Origin: Candidatus Faecivicinus avistercoris | GTDB taxonomy: Bacteria > Bacillota > Clostridia > Christensenellales > Aristaeellaceae | Direction of reading: 5' to 3' | Assembly: GCA_018716805.1 (NCBI GenBank) | Contig: DVJL01000022.1 | Coordinates: 1 to 44,609 of the forward strand | DNA length: 44,609 bases | Part shown: one piece after another, positions 23,634-33,857 of the stretch | Position numbering within the stretch: the first letter of the stretch is position 1 | How the letters are laid out: each line of letters starts with the position of its first letter | Program-made: the position numbers and the translations under genes | The notes under the pieces: model-generated | The model's input: only the letters and a program-made list of their open reading frames with translations | Database searches by the model: none | Told to the model about the DNA's origin: nothing

Positions 23634-25391
23634 TTAGAACAGGCCGGAAACCTCGCCCGTCTCGGTGTCGACGTCGACGCGGCGATAGGCCGGGTCGGAA
23701 GCCGTGCCGGGCATCATGCTGATGGTGCCGGCCATCGGGCAAAGGAACTTCGCTCCGCCGTACTCCAGGATGTCGCGGATGGGCAGGCGCCAGCCCTTCG
23801 GCACGCCCTTCAGCGCCGGGTCGTGGCTCAGGGACAGATGGGTCTTGACCATCATCGTGCAGTAGTCGTTGTACTTCGAATCGCTCTCGAAGCGCTTGGC
23901 CTTTTCGACCGCCAGCGGCGCCCAGTCGACGCCGTCCGCGCCGTAGACTTCCTTGGCGATGCGCTCGACGCGCTCGCGCAGCGGCATCTCCAGCGGATAC
24001 AGGAACTTGATGTCCACCGGATCCTCGCACGCTTCGATGACGGTCTTGGCCAGCTCGATGGCGCCCTCGCCGCCGTAGCGCCAATGCTCGGACATCGCGC
24101 AGCGCACGCCCTTCTCGGCGCACAGCTTGCGGATCAGCGCGACCTCGGCGTCGGTGTCGGTGTAGAAGCGGTTGATGCAGACCACCGGGTTGATGCCGGA
24201 CTTCTTGACGGTCTCGACGTGGTGGAACAGGTTCGCGCAGCCCTTCTCGAGCAGCTCGAGGTTCTCCTTGGTATACTCCTCGGGCAGCGGGCGGCCGGCG
24301 ACGACCTTCGGTCCGCCGCCGTGCATCTTCAGCGCGCGGATGGTGGCGACCAGCACGGAGACGTTCGGGGTCAGGCCGGACAGGCGGGTCTTGACGTTCC
24401 AGAACTTCTCGAAACCGATGTCCGCGCCGAAGCCGGACTCGGTGACGTGATAGTCGAACAGCTTCAGGCCCAGACGGTCCGCGATGACGGAGCTCTGGCC
24501 GATGGCGATGTTCGCGAACGGGCCGGCGTGGATCAGCACGGGCTGATGCTCGACGGTGTAGCACATGGTCGGGTTGATCGTGTTGCGCATCCAAGCGGTC
24601 ATCGCGCCGGCGACCTCGAGGTCCTCGGTGGTGACGGGCTCGCCCTTGCGGTTGTAGGCCACGACGATCTTGCCGATGCGGTCGCGCAGATCCTTCAGGT
24701 CGCGCGCGACGGCGAGGATGGCCATCAGCTCGGAGCTGACCGCGATGCCGAACTTGCTCTCCATCAGGAAGCCGTCCTTCGGGCCGCCGACGCCGATGAT
24801 GATGTTGCGCAGGCCCTGCGCGCAGAAGTCGAGCACCCAGCCCATCTCGACGCGCTTGGGGTCGATGTCCAGGCGCTTGAGGTTGCGCTTGGCCAGCTCC
24901 TCGTCGGAGTAGTTGCGCTCATGCTGCATACGGGCGTTCAGCGCGACCATCGCGAGGTTGTGGGCGTTCATGATATCGTTGATATCGCCGGTGAGGCCCA
25001 GCGAGAACTCGGTCATCGGGATCAGCAGGGCGTTGCCGCCGCCGGCCGCCGTGCCCTTGATGTTCATGGTCGGGCCGCCGGAGGGCTGGCGCAGCGCGCC
25101 GCCGACGTTCTTGCCCAGCTTGCCCAGGCCCTCGATCAGGCCCAGCGAAACGGTGGACTTGCCCTCGCCCAGAGGCGTGGGGGTGATGGCGGTCACCTCG
25201 ATGAACTTGCCGTCGGGCTTGTCCTTCAGGCGCTTCATGATCTTGATAAAGTCCAGCTTCGGGGTCTTGCCGTAGGGGATGATCTCCTCGGGCAGAAGGC
25301 CCAGCTTCTCGCGGAAGTAGTCAACGCTCGGAAGCGTCTTCTCCGCCTCCTCAGCGATTTGCCAGTCCTTGTAAATGGTGGGATCAAGCAT
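23634..25391 (-). CDS. fhs: Formate-tetrahydrofolate ligase
   Basis: The 585-residue enzyme makes 10-formyl-THF from formate, THF and ATP. The P-loop P73-L-G-E-G-K-S-T80 follows the family block [35 protein letters not shown] and [20 protein letters not shown] are also conserved. It is slightly longer than the usual 555-560 residues. ATG 25391 has GGAGG upstream; the open frame extends further to 25571 but overlaps the promoter. It is first in the cluster with fchA and folD, so formate can be carried to methylene-THF for purine, glycine or acetogenic metabolism; no other Wood-Ljungdahl gene is in view. The 110-nt leader shows no riboswitch I can recognise. Confidence 0.96.
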   Translation of the reverse strand: MLDPTIYKDWQIAEEAEKTLPSVDYFREKLGLLPEEIIPYGKTPKLDFIKIMKRLKDKPDGKFIEVTAITPTPLGEGKSTVSLGLIEGLGKLGKNVGGALRQPSGGPTMNIKGTAAGGGNALLIPMTEFSLGLTGDINDIMNAHNLAMVALNARMQHERNYSDEELAKRNLKRLDIDPKRVEMGWVLDFCAQGLRNIIIGVGGPKDGFLMESKFGIAVSSELMAILAVARDLKDLRDRIGKIVVAYNRKGEPVTTEDLEVAGAMTAWMRNTINPTMCYTVEHQPVLIHAGPFANIAIGQSSVIADRLGLKLFDYHVTESGFGADIGFEKFWNVKTRLSGLTPNVSVLVATIRALKMHGGGPKVVAGRPLPEEYTKENLELLEKGCANLFHHVETVKKSGINPVVCINRFYTDTDAEVALIRKLCAEKGVRCAMSEHWRYGGEGAIELAKTVIEACEDPVDIKFLYPLEMPLRERVERIAKEVYGADGVDWAPLAVEKAKRFESDSKYNDYCTMMVKTHLSLSHDPALKGVPKGWRLPIRDILEYGGAKFLCPMAGTISMMPGTASDPAYRRVDVDTETGEVSGLF

Positions 25392-25506
25392 GGTCGTTTC
25401 CTCCTTCAAGAAAATCATATGCTGTCTTCGCCGCACCTGCTGCGAAACACACCGTCGTGAACGTCCGGCTCGCGCGACGCGGTCGCCATGGCCTTTCACT
25501 GGAAAC

Positions 25507-25535
25507 AGTGTAGCACAATTATTCAACCTTGTCAA
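25507..25535 (-). promoter_or_regulatory. fhs: Sigma-A promoter of the fhs operon
   Basis: On the - strand, consensus TTGACA (25530-25535), 17-bp spacer and TACACT (25507-25512), about 115 bp before the fhs start. Confidence 0.8.
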
Positions 25536-25608
25536 TAAATAGGGGCATATTATTACTTTAAGTTTCTGCACAGGTTTTCGTCAAAGCCCCTGAAATTCCC
25601 AAAAAGGC

Positions 25609-25637
25609 TGGACATCGCCGCAAAAAACCGCTATAAT
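25609..25637 (+). promoter_or_regulatory. Sigma-A promoter of the trigger-factor-like gene
   Basis: TGGACA (25609-25614), 17-bp spacer, consensus TATAAT (25632-25637), 43 bp before the start codon and divergent from the fhs promoter. Confidence 0.8.
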
Positions 25638-25680
25638 GAAGACCATTCGTGTACCTTAGAGGGACAGAGGTGTCAATAAA

Positions 25681-26634
25681 ATGTTGGAATACAGAGGTTT
25701 GAAAGCGACTTTTGAACATTTGACAATTGATGAAGCGGAGATTGACCGGCAGATCAGCCGCCTGATCGAGCAGCACGTCCGGACGATCAGGGTCGAAAAC
25801 CGCCCCTCGCAGCTGGACGACGAGGTCGTCCTCGACTTCACCGGGGAATGCGGCGGCGCCGCGTTTGAGGGCGGTCACGCCGAAAACTATCCGCTTCTGC
25901 TCGGCAGCGGGACGTTCATCCCCGGCTTCGAGGAACAGCTCGTTGGCCGCCGGGCGGGCGACGACGTGGACGTCAACGTCACCTTTCCGGTCGGCTACCC
26001 GGTCGCCTCGCTGGCGGGACAGAAGGCCGTGTTCCACTGCCATGTGCGCGAGATCCGCGTGCGGGAAAAATACCGCCCGAACGATGAATTCGCCCGCGAG
26101 GTGGGCGGCGTGCGCTCCATGGCCGAGCTGCGCGAGAAGATCCGCGCCGAACTGCAGGCGCGCGTCGACCGGCAGGCCGACCGCGAGCTGAAGGAGCGCC
26201 TGATCGACCAGCTGATTGAGCATTTCCACCCCGAGATCACCGCGGAACAGCTCGACGCGGCGCTGGACATCGAAATGCGCGACCTGGAATCGCAGCTCGC
26301 TTCGCAGAACCTGACGCTCGACCAGTACGCCCAGTTCACCGGCCGGACGCGCGCGCAGATGCGCGAGGACCGCGTGCCGCAGGCGCGCAAGAACGTCTGG
26401 CGGCAGATGGCCATCGCGGAGATCGTCGAGCGCGAGGGCATCGAGGCCGACGAGGAATCCGTCGCCGACGCCTTCGCCGCGCTGTGCCGCGATCACGGCA
26501 TGACGCTCGAGCAGCTTCAGCCGTACTTCGATTCCCAGATGGAGGCGGCGCTGGCGCGCTCGGTCGTCGAGGAAAAGGCGCTCGACCTGCTGCGCGACTG
26601 CGCGGAGATCACGGTGGTCGAAAAACAGGCGTGA
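25681..26634 (+). CDS. Trigger-factor-like FKBP peptidyl-prolyl isomerase lacking the ribosome-binding domain
   Basis: The 317-residue product matches trigger factor from the end of its N-terminal domain onward. After about 45 residues comes an FKBP-type PPIase domain (DDEVVLDFTGECGGAAFEGG, LLLGSGTFIPGFEEQLVGRR, VTFPVGYP), then the long helical chaperone domain to the end. Full trigger factor has about 430 residues with a ribosome-docking domain carrying a GFRxGKxP-like loop; that part is missing here, and the start sits in a normal promoter and ribosome-site context, so the shorter form is the gene's real state. It probably acts as a ribosome-independent folding helper in the cytoplasm. A true tig gene is expected elsewhere in the genome. 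It ends at a strong hairpin. Confidence 0.85.
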   Translation: MLEYRGLKATFEHLTIDEAEIDRQISRLIEQHVRTIRVENRPSQLDDEVVLDFTGECGGAAFEGGHAENYPLLLGSGTFIPGFEEQLVGRRAGDDVDVNVTFPVGYPVASLAGQKAVFHCHVREIRVREKYRPNDEFAREVGGVRSMAELREKIRAELQARVDRQADRELKERLIDQLIEHFHPEITAEQLDAALDIEMRDLESQLASQNLTLDQYAQFTGRTRAQMREDRVPQARKNVWRQMAIAEIVEREGIEADEESVADAFAALCRDHGMTLEQLQPYFDSQMEAALARSVVEEKALDLLRDCAEITVVEKQA

Positions 26635-26660
26635 CGGCCGCAGTCCAATCGCCAAAGGCA

Positions 26661-26692
26661 TCGGGCATCCCGACTTCCAGCGGGATGCCCGA
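26661..26692. terminator. Bidirectional terminator between PPIase and LysR genes
   Basis: A perfect 12-bp stem TCGGGCATCCCG / CGGGATGCCCGA with an 8-nt loop lies between two convergent genes. Confidence 0.75.
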
Positions 26693-26721
26693 ATGATTTC
26701 ACCGCCCTCCGAGGTGCCGGC

Positions 26722-27639
26722 CTACGCGCGCCGGATCTCCGGTTCCTCCGCTTCCGCAATATAGCCGAGGATGAAATCGCGAAATGCCGCCTGTTCCGGC
26801 GAGAGGTATTTTTTCTTGCAGATAAAGTACAGATGGTGCGGCAGCGATCCCGCGAGCGGAAAGGAGAGCAGCCGCCCCGCCGCGACGAATTCCTCCACCG
26901 CGACTTCCGACAGTACCGAAATGCCCATGCCGTCGGCGACGAGCTGCTTGATCGTCTCGGTGTCGTCGATGGCGGCGGCGATGTTCAGCCGCGTGCCGGG
27001 CGCGTTCTGCTTGATCCAGCGCAGGAATTCCTGCTGCAGCGCCGACGTGCTGCTGCGCGAAATCATCGGCTCCGTTCCGAACAGCTCCGCCGGGAAGGGC
27101 TTCCCCTGAAGCGCGCGAAAGCGCTCCTCGTTCGGCGTGATCGCCACGATGCTGGCGGAATTGTACCGCCGGGCGGCAAAGTCCGCGTCCATGATCTTCA
27201 TGTTGCAAAAGGCGAACTGGAAGCCGCCGGTTCGGAGCTTGCCGTGGATCTCGGAATTGTAGCAGACCGTGACGGAGAAGTGCACGTCGGGATGCTGCCT
27301 GCGGAATTCCGCGATCCGGTTGGAGAGATAGTAGCGGCTGGTATACGGCGTGGCGACGATGTTGATCGCGCGCTCGTCCTGATCGGCGCGCGTGAGCGCG
27401 AACAGGCTGTCGCGGTTGAGGCGCAGCATCTGGCGGGCGTAATAATAGAACGTGCGGCCGTCGTGGCTGAGCTCCATGCTGCGCGTGGTGCGGTTGATCA
27501 GGCGCGTGCCCAGCTCCGCCTCGAGATTGCGGATGTGGATCGTCACCATCGACTGCGAGATCTGCAGCCGCTCCGCCGCGTTGGAAAAGCTGCCCTCATC
27601 CACCACGGACACAAACGATTCCAGTTGTTTGAAATCCAT
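26722..27639 (-). CDS. LysR-family transcriptional regulator
   Basis: A 305-residue regulator. Residues 1-60 are the LysR winged helix-turn-helix (MDFKQLESFVSVVDEGSFSN, QSMVTIHIRNLEAELG, LINRTTRSMELSHDG). The rest is the two-lobed effector-binding domain. The start is preceded by GGGAGG and a consensus sigma-A promoter. It is divergent from the LOR/SDH-family gene 163 bp away, the usual arrangement for a LysR protein and its target, so it probably controls that gene, perhaps in response to an amino acid. The effector cannot be read from the sequence. Confidence 0.93.
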   Translation of the reverse strand: MDFKQLESFVSVVDEGSFSNAAERLQISQSMVTIHIRNLEAELGTRLINRTTRSMELSHDGRTFYYYARQMLRLNRDSLFALTRADQDERAINIVATPYTSRYYLSNRIAEFRRQHPDVHFSVTVCYNSEIHGKLRTGGFQFAFCNMKIMDADFAARRYNSASIVAITPNEERFRALQGKPFPAELFGTEPMISRSSTSALQQEFLRWIKQNAPGTRLNIAAAIDDTETIKQLVADGMGISVLSEVAVEEFVAAGRLLSFPLAGSLPHHLYFICKKKYLSPEQAAFRDFILGYIAEAEEPEIRRA

Positions 27640-27681
27640 TTTTGCACCTCCCTCGATTCAATTATTCACGAATCCTCATCA

Positions 27682-27710
27682 ATTATAGCGGAAATATGAG
27701 CTTTTGTCAA
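27682..27710 (-). promoter_or_regulatory. Consensus sigma-A promoter of the LysR gene
   Basis: On the - strand, TTGACA (27705-27710), 17-bp spacer, TATAAT (27682-27687); both boxes match the consensus exactly. Confidence 0.85.
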
Positions 27711-27741
27711 TGATCGAGCGAGGCGGAATGTACACAATGTC

Positions 27742-27770
27742 TTGAATCTCGACGCCTTTCGTTGTATAAT
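27742..27770 (+). promoter_or_regulatory. Sigma-A promoter of the LOR/SDH-family gene
   Basis: TTGAAT (27742-27747), 17-bp spacer, consensus TATAAT (27765-27770), 32 bp before the start codon. It faces away from the LysR promoter, and the -35 boxes are 31 bp apart, leaving room for one shared regulator site. Confidence 0.8.
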
Positions 27771-27802
27771 GATTGAGACTATATACGGAAAGGATCAAAT
27801 CC

Positions 27803-28894
<1,092 letters not shown>

Positions 28895-28972
28895 GCCATC
28901 CGGCGCGGGGGCGCCGCGGAGGTTCATTTCAAAATATGAGGGTCCCGCCTTGGCGCGGGAGGAAAAGGATGG

Positions 28973-29860
28973 GTGACAACTGTGGAAAAACAGAAGAGAA
29001 AGCGCCGCTTCGGCGACCGGAACGACGGCCGCCTGCTTCGATCGCTCAGCCCGATGATGAAGCTGATGCCCTACATCATGCCGCAGCGCTGCGACGCGTG
29101 CAACAGCTTCCGCGGCTACGTTGACGTGGACACGGTCGAAAAGTACGTTCGGGAAAAGCGCGAAAAGGGCATGGTCAACTTCACAAACATGCACGTGCTG
29201 TTGGCGGCGTACACGCGGCTGGTGTCGCAGCGCCCGGGCCTGAACCGGTTCATCTCCGGCCAGAAGATCTACGCGCGCAACCACTTCGAGGCGATGCTCT
29301 GCATCAAGAAGGAGATGAAGCTCAATTCGCCCGACTCGGTCATCTCCATGGTGTTCCCGCTGGATGCCACGGCCGAGCAGATCTATCAGATCACCGAAAA
29401 GCTGGTCGAGGACGCCAAGGGGGAGACGACGAACTTCGACGACACCGCCCGCATCCTCGACTACATCCCCGGTCTGGTCAAGAAATTTGCATTCTGGCTT
29501 CTGCGGCTGCTGGACTACTTCGGCCTGCTGCCGATGAAGCTCAAGCGCATCTCGCCGTTTCACGGCTCGCTGTTCATCACGTCGATGGCCAGTCTCGGGC
29601 TTCCGCCGATCTACCACCATATCTACAATTTCGGCAACGTACCGGTGTTCGTGGCGTTCGGCATCACCGAGCGCAAGCACGCCGTCAAGCCCGACGGCAG
29701 CATCGAATCCAAGAAGGTCATGGGCTACACGCTGGTGATGGACGAGCGCATCTGCGACGGCTACTACTACGCCTCCGCCTTCCGGCTGTTCAACGGCATC
29801 CTGCGAAACCCGTGGCAGCTCGACGAAGCGCCGAAGGAGATCGTCCCGGACGTCGAATAG
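28973..29860 (+). CDS. E2 acyltransferase-fold protein with altered catalytic motif
   Basis: A 295-residue protein with the fold of the 2-oxoacid dehydrogenase E2 catalytic domain (chloramphenicol acetyltransferase superfamily). There is no lipoyl or peripheral-subunit-binding domain, and no E1 or E3 gene nearby. The C-terminal catalytic motif, normally DHRxxDG, reads D257-E-R-I-C-D-G263, so the catalytic His is Glu. A CDAC pair near the N-terminus (QRCDACNSF) is also notable. The GTG start at 28973 lies ten bases after GGGAGG; an overlapping ATG at 28969 is in another frame. It may be a non-catalytic or differently acting acyltransferase. It precedes the FTR-like and transporter genes on the same strand. 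Confidence 0.72.
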   Translation: MTTVEKQKRKRRFGDRNDGRLLRSLSPMMKLMPYIMPQRCDACNSFRGYVDVDTVEKYVREKREKGMVNFTNMHVLLAAYTRLVSQRPGLNRFISGQKIYARNHFEAMLCIKKEMKLNSPDSVISMVFPLDATAEQIYQITEKLVEDAKGETTNFDDTARILDYIPGLVKKFAFWLLRLLDYFGLLPMKLKRISPFHGSLFITSMASLGLPPIYHHIYNFGNVPVFVAFGITERKHAVKPDGSIESKKVMGYTLVMDERICDGYYYASAFRLFNGILRNPWQLDEAPKEIVPDVE

Positions 29861-29942
29861 CGCCTGACGCGAAAAAACGGCCGCGGGGAATTTTCAGACA
29901 AGCCCCGGGCGCATAGACTCTCCGGAAAGGAGGCGAAACGCC

Positions 29943-30140
29943 ATGAAAATCCGTCTCAACGAAGATCCGGAGATCGTCCGGACCGTCAAAGAGGGCCTGA
30001 AGCAGACGGGCGGCTACTGTCCCTGCCGGCTTCAGCGCACCGAGGACAACCGCTGCATGTGCAAGGAGTTCCGCGAACAGATTGCGGACGAGAATTTTGA
30101 AGGCTACTGTCACTGCCTGCTCTACTACAAGGAAAAGTAA
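29943..30140 (+). CDS. Short ferredoxin-thioredoxin reductase catalytic-domain protein
   Basis: The 65-residue product has six cysteines in three CxC pairs: C26-P-C28, C38-M-C40 and C56-H-C58 (GYCPCR, RCMCKEFR, GYCHCLLYY). This is the signature of the catalytic chain of ferredoxin-thioredoxin reductase, which holds a 4Fe-4S cluster next to an active-site disulfide. The protein is much shorter than the plant/cyanobacterial chain (about 110 residues), the middle pair is CMC rather than CPC, and no variable-chain gene is near. AGGAGG precedes the ATG. Stand-alone short versions occur in anaerobes; the redox partner is unknown. Confidence 0.8.
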   Translation: MKIRLNEDPEIVRTVKEGLKQTGGYCPCRLQRTEDNRCMCKEFREQIADENFEGYCHCLLYYKEK

Positions 30141-30184
30141 CCCGCAAAAAACGCGGCCGCGCCGCGCAAAGGAGACCGGAATCC

Positions 30185-31381
30185 ATGCTCCGCCGAACCA
30201 ACTTTCAGCACACGATGGCCGCCTGCTACCTGGGATACATCACGCAGGCGATCGCCAACAACTTCGCGCCGCTTCTGTTTCTGACCTTTCAGAGCGAATT
30301 CGGCATTCCGCTTTCGCAGATCGCCGCGCTGTCATCGATCAACTTCGGCATCCAGCTCGTAGTCGACTTCCTGTCGGCCCGGTTTGTCGACCGCATCGGC
30401 TACCGCGCCTGCATGGTCGGCGCGCACGTCTGCAACACCATCGGCATCGCCGGGCTCGCGTTCTTTCCATCGCTCACGCCCGATCCGTTTGCCGGGCTGT
30501 TGATCGCCGTGTTCTTCTACGCGATCGGCGGCGGGCTGTGCGAGGTGCTGGTCAGCCCGATTGCAGAGGCCTGCCCGACGGAGAAGAAGGACGCCCAGAT
30601 GAGTCTGCTGCACTCGTTTTACTGCTGGGGCGTGGTGGCGGTCGTGGGGCTGTCCACAGCGTATTTCGCCGCGTTCGGCGTGGGTGCCTGGCGCGCGCTG
30701 GCCTGCCTGTGGGCGATCGTGCCGCTTGTAAACATCTTCAACTTCCTGATCGTGCCGATCAACCCGGTCACGGCAGAGGGCGAGGGCATGGGCATCGGCG
30801 CGCTGCTTCGGACGAAGCTGTTCTGGCTGCTGGCGCTGTTGATGGTCTGCTCGGGCGCCTCGGAGCTTTCGATGTCGCAGTGGGCGAGCGCGTTCACCGA
30901 ATCGGCGCTGGGCGTGGCGAAGTCCGTCGGCGACCTCGCCGGCCCGTGCGCGTTCGCGCTGTTGATGGGCAGCGCGCGGATGTTCTATGCGAAGCTCAGC
31001 GACCACGTCGACCTGACGAAGTTCATGCTGCTCAGCGGCGGGCTGTGCGTCGTCTGCTACCTGCTGGCCGGACTGAGCCGCTCGCCCGTGCTGGGCCTGC
31101 TGGGCTGCGGCCTGTGCGGGCTGTCGGTAGGCATCATGTGGCCGGGCACGTTCAGCGTCGCGACCGTCGCGCTCAGGGGCGGCGGCACGGCGATGTTCGC
31201 GCTGCTGGCGCTGGCGGGCGATCTGGGCGGCTCGCTGGGGCCGGCGCTGGTCAGCGCATCGGCGCAGCTGGCGGACGGAAGCCTCAAGGCGGGACTGCTC
31301 GCGGCCATCGTCTTCCCGGCGCTGATGATCCTCGGGCTGGTTCTGCTGCGCAAAAAATACTGGGGAGTGGATCGCAAGTGA
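30185..31381 (+). CDS. Major facilitator superfamily transporter
   Basis: A 398-residue MFS protein with about twelve helices. The loop between helices 2 and 3 has the MFS-like DFLSARFVDRIGYRACMVG pattern. Two six-helix halves are separated by a cytoplasmic stretch around residues 190-210 (INPVTAEGEGMGIGALLRTK). The start follows AAGGAG. The stop overlaps the next gene's GTG start by four bases (GTGA), so the two transporters are translationally coupled. The substrate is not evident; sugar or drug efflux are both possible. Confidence 0.85.
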   Translation: MLRRTNFQHTMAACYLGYITQAIANNFAPLLFLTFQSEFGIPLSQIAALSSINFGIQLVVDFLSARFVDRIGYRACMVGAHVCNTIGIAGLAFFPSLTPDPFAGLLIAVFFYAIGGGLCEVLVSPIAEACPTEKKDAQMSLLHSFYCWGVVAVVGLSTAYFAAFGVGAWRALACLWAIVPLVNIFNFLIVPINPVTAEGEGMGIGALLRTKLFWLLALLMVCSGASELSMSQWASAFTESALGVAKSVGDLAGPCAFALLMGSARMFYAKLSDHVDLTKFMLLSGGLCVVCYLLAGLSRSPVLGLLGCGLCGLSVGIMWPGTFSVATVALRGGGTAMFALLALAGDLGGSLGPALVSASAQLADGSLKAGLLAAIVFPALMILGLVLLRKKYWGVDRK

Positions 31382-32754
31382 TTCGGGATCGCGAATTCTA
31401 CAAGACCATTCTGCGCATCTCGCTGCCGGCGGCCTTCCAATCGCTGGTGAGCTTTCTGGTGGTCGTCGCGGACGACGTCATGGTCTCGAAGCTGCCCAAC
31501 GCCGTGGCGGCGCAGGCGGCGGTCTCGCAGGTCAACAGCATCACCGCGTTCTATACCGCTACGCTGACCGGCCTGGTCAGCGGCTCTTCGGTGCTGATCT
31601 CGCAGTACTGGGGCAAGAAGGACATGGCGCGCATCCGCCGGATCTTCTCCGTGGTGCTGTGGTTCTGCGCGCTGGTCTCGCTGATCTTCGTGGCGCTGGC
31701 GCGGCTGATCCCGGAGCCGATCATCCACCTGGTGATCGGCGCGGGCGAGGCAGAAGTCGTAGCCCTGGCGCTGGAGTACTTCTCCATCGCCTGCTGGACG
31801 TACATCCCCTTCGCGATTACGACGTCGCTGATCGGCATGCTGCGCTCGATCGAGGTCGTTCGCATCACGCTGGTGACGACGGTGATGACGCTGTTCATCA
31901 ACGTTGGCCTCAACTATGTGCTGATCTTCGGCCACCTTGGCTTCCCCGCGCTGGGCGTGCGCGGCGCGGCAATCGCCACGCTGGTCGCGCGCATCGCAGA
32001 GGTCTGCGTGGTCTGGCTGTACACCTTCCGGATCCAGAAAAAGCTCGAGATCCGGCCGCGCGACCTTCTGTGCATCGACCGCATGCTCGGCCGCGACTAT
32101 GCGCGCTACGGCCTGCCCGTTGGGCTGACGGACATGCAGTGGTCGCTGATCGGCATGCTGAAGGCGGCAATCATCGGCCAGATGGGCGCGTCGTTCATGG
32201 CGGCGAACAGCATCGCGAACAACATGGCCACGCTGGGCACGCTGTTCACCTCCGCGCTGGCGGGCGGCGCGTGCGTCGTGGTCGGCAAGGCCGTCGGCCG
32301 CGGCGATTACGATACTGCGCGGGAATACTCCAAGACGATCCAGCTCCTGTTCTTCCTGATCGGCCTGGTGATGGCCGCGCTGGTCTTTTTGCTGCGCGTG
32401 CCGTTCACGCGGCTGTACGGCTCGTCGGCCGACCCGGAGGTCTTTTCGCTGGCCACGACGATGATCGCCATCCTGGCGGTCACGCTGGTCGGTACCTGCT
32501 ACCACGCGAGCTGCTTCGTGGGCATCAACCGCGGCGCGGGCGACAGCCGCTTCGTCGCGATGGTGGACATGATCTGCGGCTGGCTGGTCGTGCTGCCGGC
32601 GACGCTGCTCGCCGCGTTCGTGTTCCACTGGCCGCTGCCGGTCGTGTTCCTGTGCACGCGGATCGACCAGTGCTTCAAGTGGATCATTGCGTTCATCCGC
32701 CTGCGCGGCGACAAGTGGATCCGCAACGTCACCCGCGAAAGCGCGGCTTCTTGA
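31378..32754 (+). CDS. MATE-family efflux transporter
   Basis: The 458-residue, twelve-helix protein is of the MATE/MOP type that exports cationic compounds using Na+ or H+. Typical blocks are ISLPAAFQSLVSFLVVVADD at the N-terminus and VSQVNSITAFYTATLTGLVS, with the second half opening at YGLPVGLTDMQWSLIGMLKA. The GTG start at 31378 overlaps the stop of the MFS gene and has GGGGAG about ten bases before it. The 233 bp after its stop hold no gene that I can support. Confidence 0.88.
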   Translation: MIRDREFYKTILRISLPAAFQSLVSFLVVVADDVMVSKLPNAVAAQAAVSQVNSITAFYTATLTGLVSGSSVLISQYWGKKDMARIRRIFSVVLWFCALVSLIFVALARLIPEPIIHLVIGAGEAEVVALALEYFSIACWTYIPFAITTSLIGMLRSIEVVRITLVTTVMTLFINVGLNYVLIFGHLGFPALGVRGAAIATLVARIAEVCVVWLYTFRIQKKLEIRPRDLLCIDRMLGRDYARYGLPVGLTDMQWSLIGMLKAAIIGQMGASFMAANSIANNMATLGTLFTSALAGGACVVVGKAVGRGDYDTAREYSKTIQLLFFLIGLVMAALVFLLRVPFTRLYGSSADPEVFSLATTMIAILAVTLVGTCYHASCFVGINRGAGDSRFVAMVDMICGWLVVLPATLLAAFVFHWPLPVVFLCTRIDQCFKWIIAFIRLRGDKWIRNVTRESAAS

Positions 32755-32987
32755 AGACTTAACCTGAGCAATCCGGCCGTTTATATCCAGTTCACATTCG
32801 TCGGCTATGATATTACACGAAAGGCGGGACAGGCGCTCCGAAGGATATACCCTCATGTATCCCCCTCCATTCCTCTCTTCCCCCATGAGACAGGAAGCGA
32901 CAGACGAGCACCCCCCAAGATCATCTTGACCATCCAATCGTTCTGTCCCGGATGCGCCGTTCCGCCTTTTGCCAAGGGGAAATCTGC

Positions 32988-33857
32988 ATGCTGCATTTCA
33001 TCTACAATCCCATCGCGGGCAAGGGCAAGGCTCCGCGCTTTCGCGCCGTCATCGAGGCGCGGCTGAAGGCGCAGTGCACTGCCTATTTCTTTTGGGAAAC
33101 GGCCTGCCGGCAGGACGCCACCCGCATTGCCCGCGAGCTGACCGAGAAGGGCGAGGCGGACATCGTCGCCATGGGCGGCGACGGCACGGTCAACGAGGTG
33201 CTCAACGGCCTCGCCGATCCGTCCGCCGTGCGGCTGGGCGTGATTCCCTGCGGCTCGGGCAACGACCTCGCGGCCGTGCTGGGCATTCCCTGCACGCCGG
33301 AAGGCGCGCTGGACGTGCTGCTCAACGCCTCCCCGCGGCCGACGGACTACCTCGATTGCTCCGGCGTGCGCGGGCTGAACGTCATCGGCGCGGGCATCGA
33401 CGTGGACATCCTGCGCCGCAGCTATCGCGCGAAGGTGCTCCGCGGCAGTTTGAACTACTTCGTCTCGCTCGTCAATGCGCTCATCCACTTTCGGTTCTAC
33501 CGCTTCCGCGCGGAATTCAACGGCGAATCCGCCGACCACGATGGATTGATCCTCTGCGCCTGCAACGGGCGGCGCATCGGCGGCGGCATCCCGATCTGCC
33601 CGGCGGCCGTGCTCGATGACGGAATGCTGGACGTGGTGATGGTCGAGAACGTCCGCAAGCGGATGATCGTCACGGCGCTGTTTCGCCTGATGCGCGGCAA
33701 GATCCTCGAGCAGCGCTACACGCGCCACGAGCTTGCCCCGCGCATCCGCGCGTCGTTCGCCGAGCCGGCGACGGTGCAGGTGGACGGCGAACTGTACGAT
33801 GGCCTGCCGTTTGACGTGCGGGTCATTCCCGGAGGATTGAAGGTGTACCGGCCGTGA
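32988..33857 (+). CDS. Diacylglycerol/lipid kinase-family protein (YegS/BmrU type)
   Basis: A 289-residue protein with the DAGK catalytic domain: NPIAGKGKA at residues 7-15, GGDGTVNEVLNG starting at residue 63, and PCGSGNDLA. The C-terminal beta-sandwich ends with VQVDGELYDGLPFDVRVIPG, as in YegS-like lipid kinases. It probably phosphorylates a membrane lipid or long-chain base. ATG 32988 follows AAGGGGA; the frame extends upstream to 32952 without a site. The next gene starts inside its stop (GTGA overlap). Confidence 0.9.
   Translation: MLHFIYNPIAGKGKAPRFRAVIEARLKAQCTAYFFWETACRQDATRIARELTEKGEADIVAMGGDGTVNEVLNGLADPSAVRLGVIPCGSGNDLAAVLGIPCTPEGALDVLLNASPRPTDYLDCSGVRGLNVIGAGIDVDILRRSYRAKVLRGSLNYFVSLVNALIHFRFYRFRAEFNGESADHDGLILCACNGRRIGGGIPICPAAVLDDGMLDVVMVENVRKRMIVTALFRLMRGKILEQRYTRHELAPRIRASFAEPATVQVDGELYDGLPFDVRVIPGGLKVYRP

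Noticed and set aside
23823..25460. 545-residue open frame on the + strand opposite fhs
   Set aside because: It mirrors fhs codons in antisense; fhs has all its catalytic motifs and this frame has none.
25392..25506. THF or ZTP riboswitch in the fhs leader
   Set aside because: I looked for the conserved cores of both classes and did not find them in the 115-nt leader.
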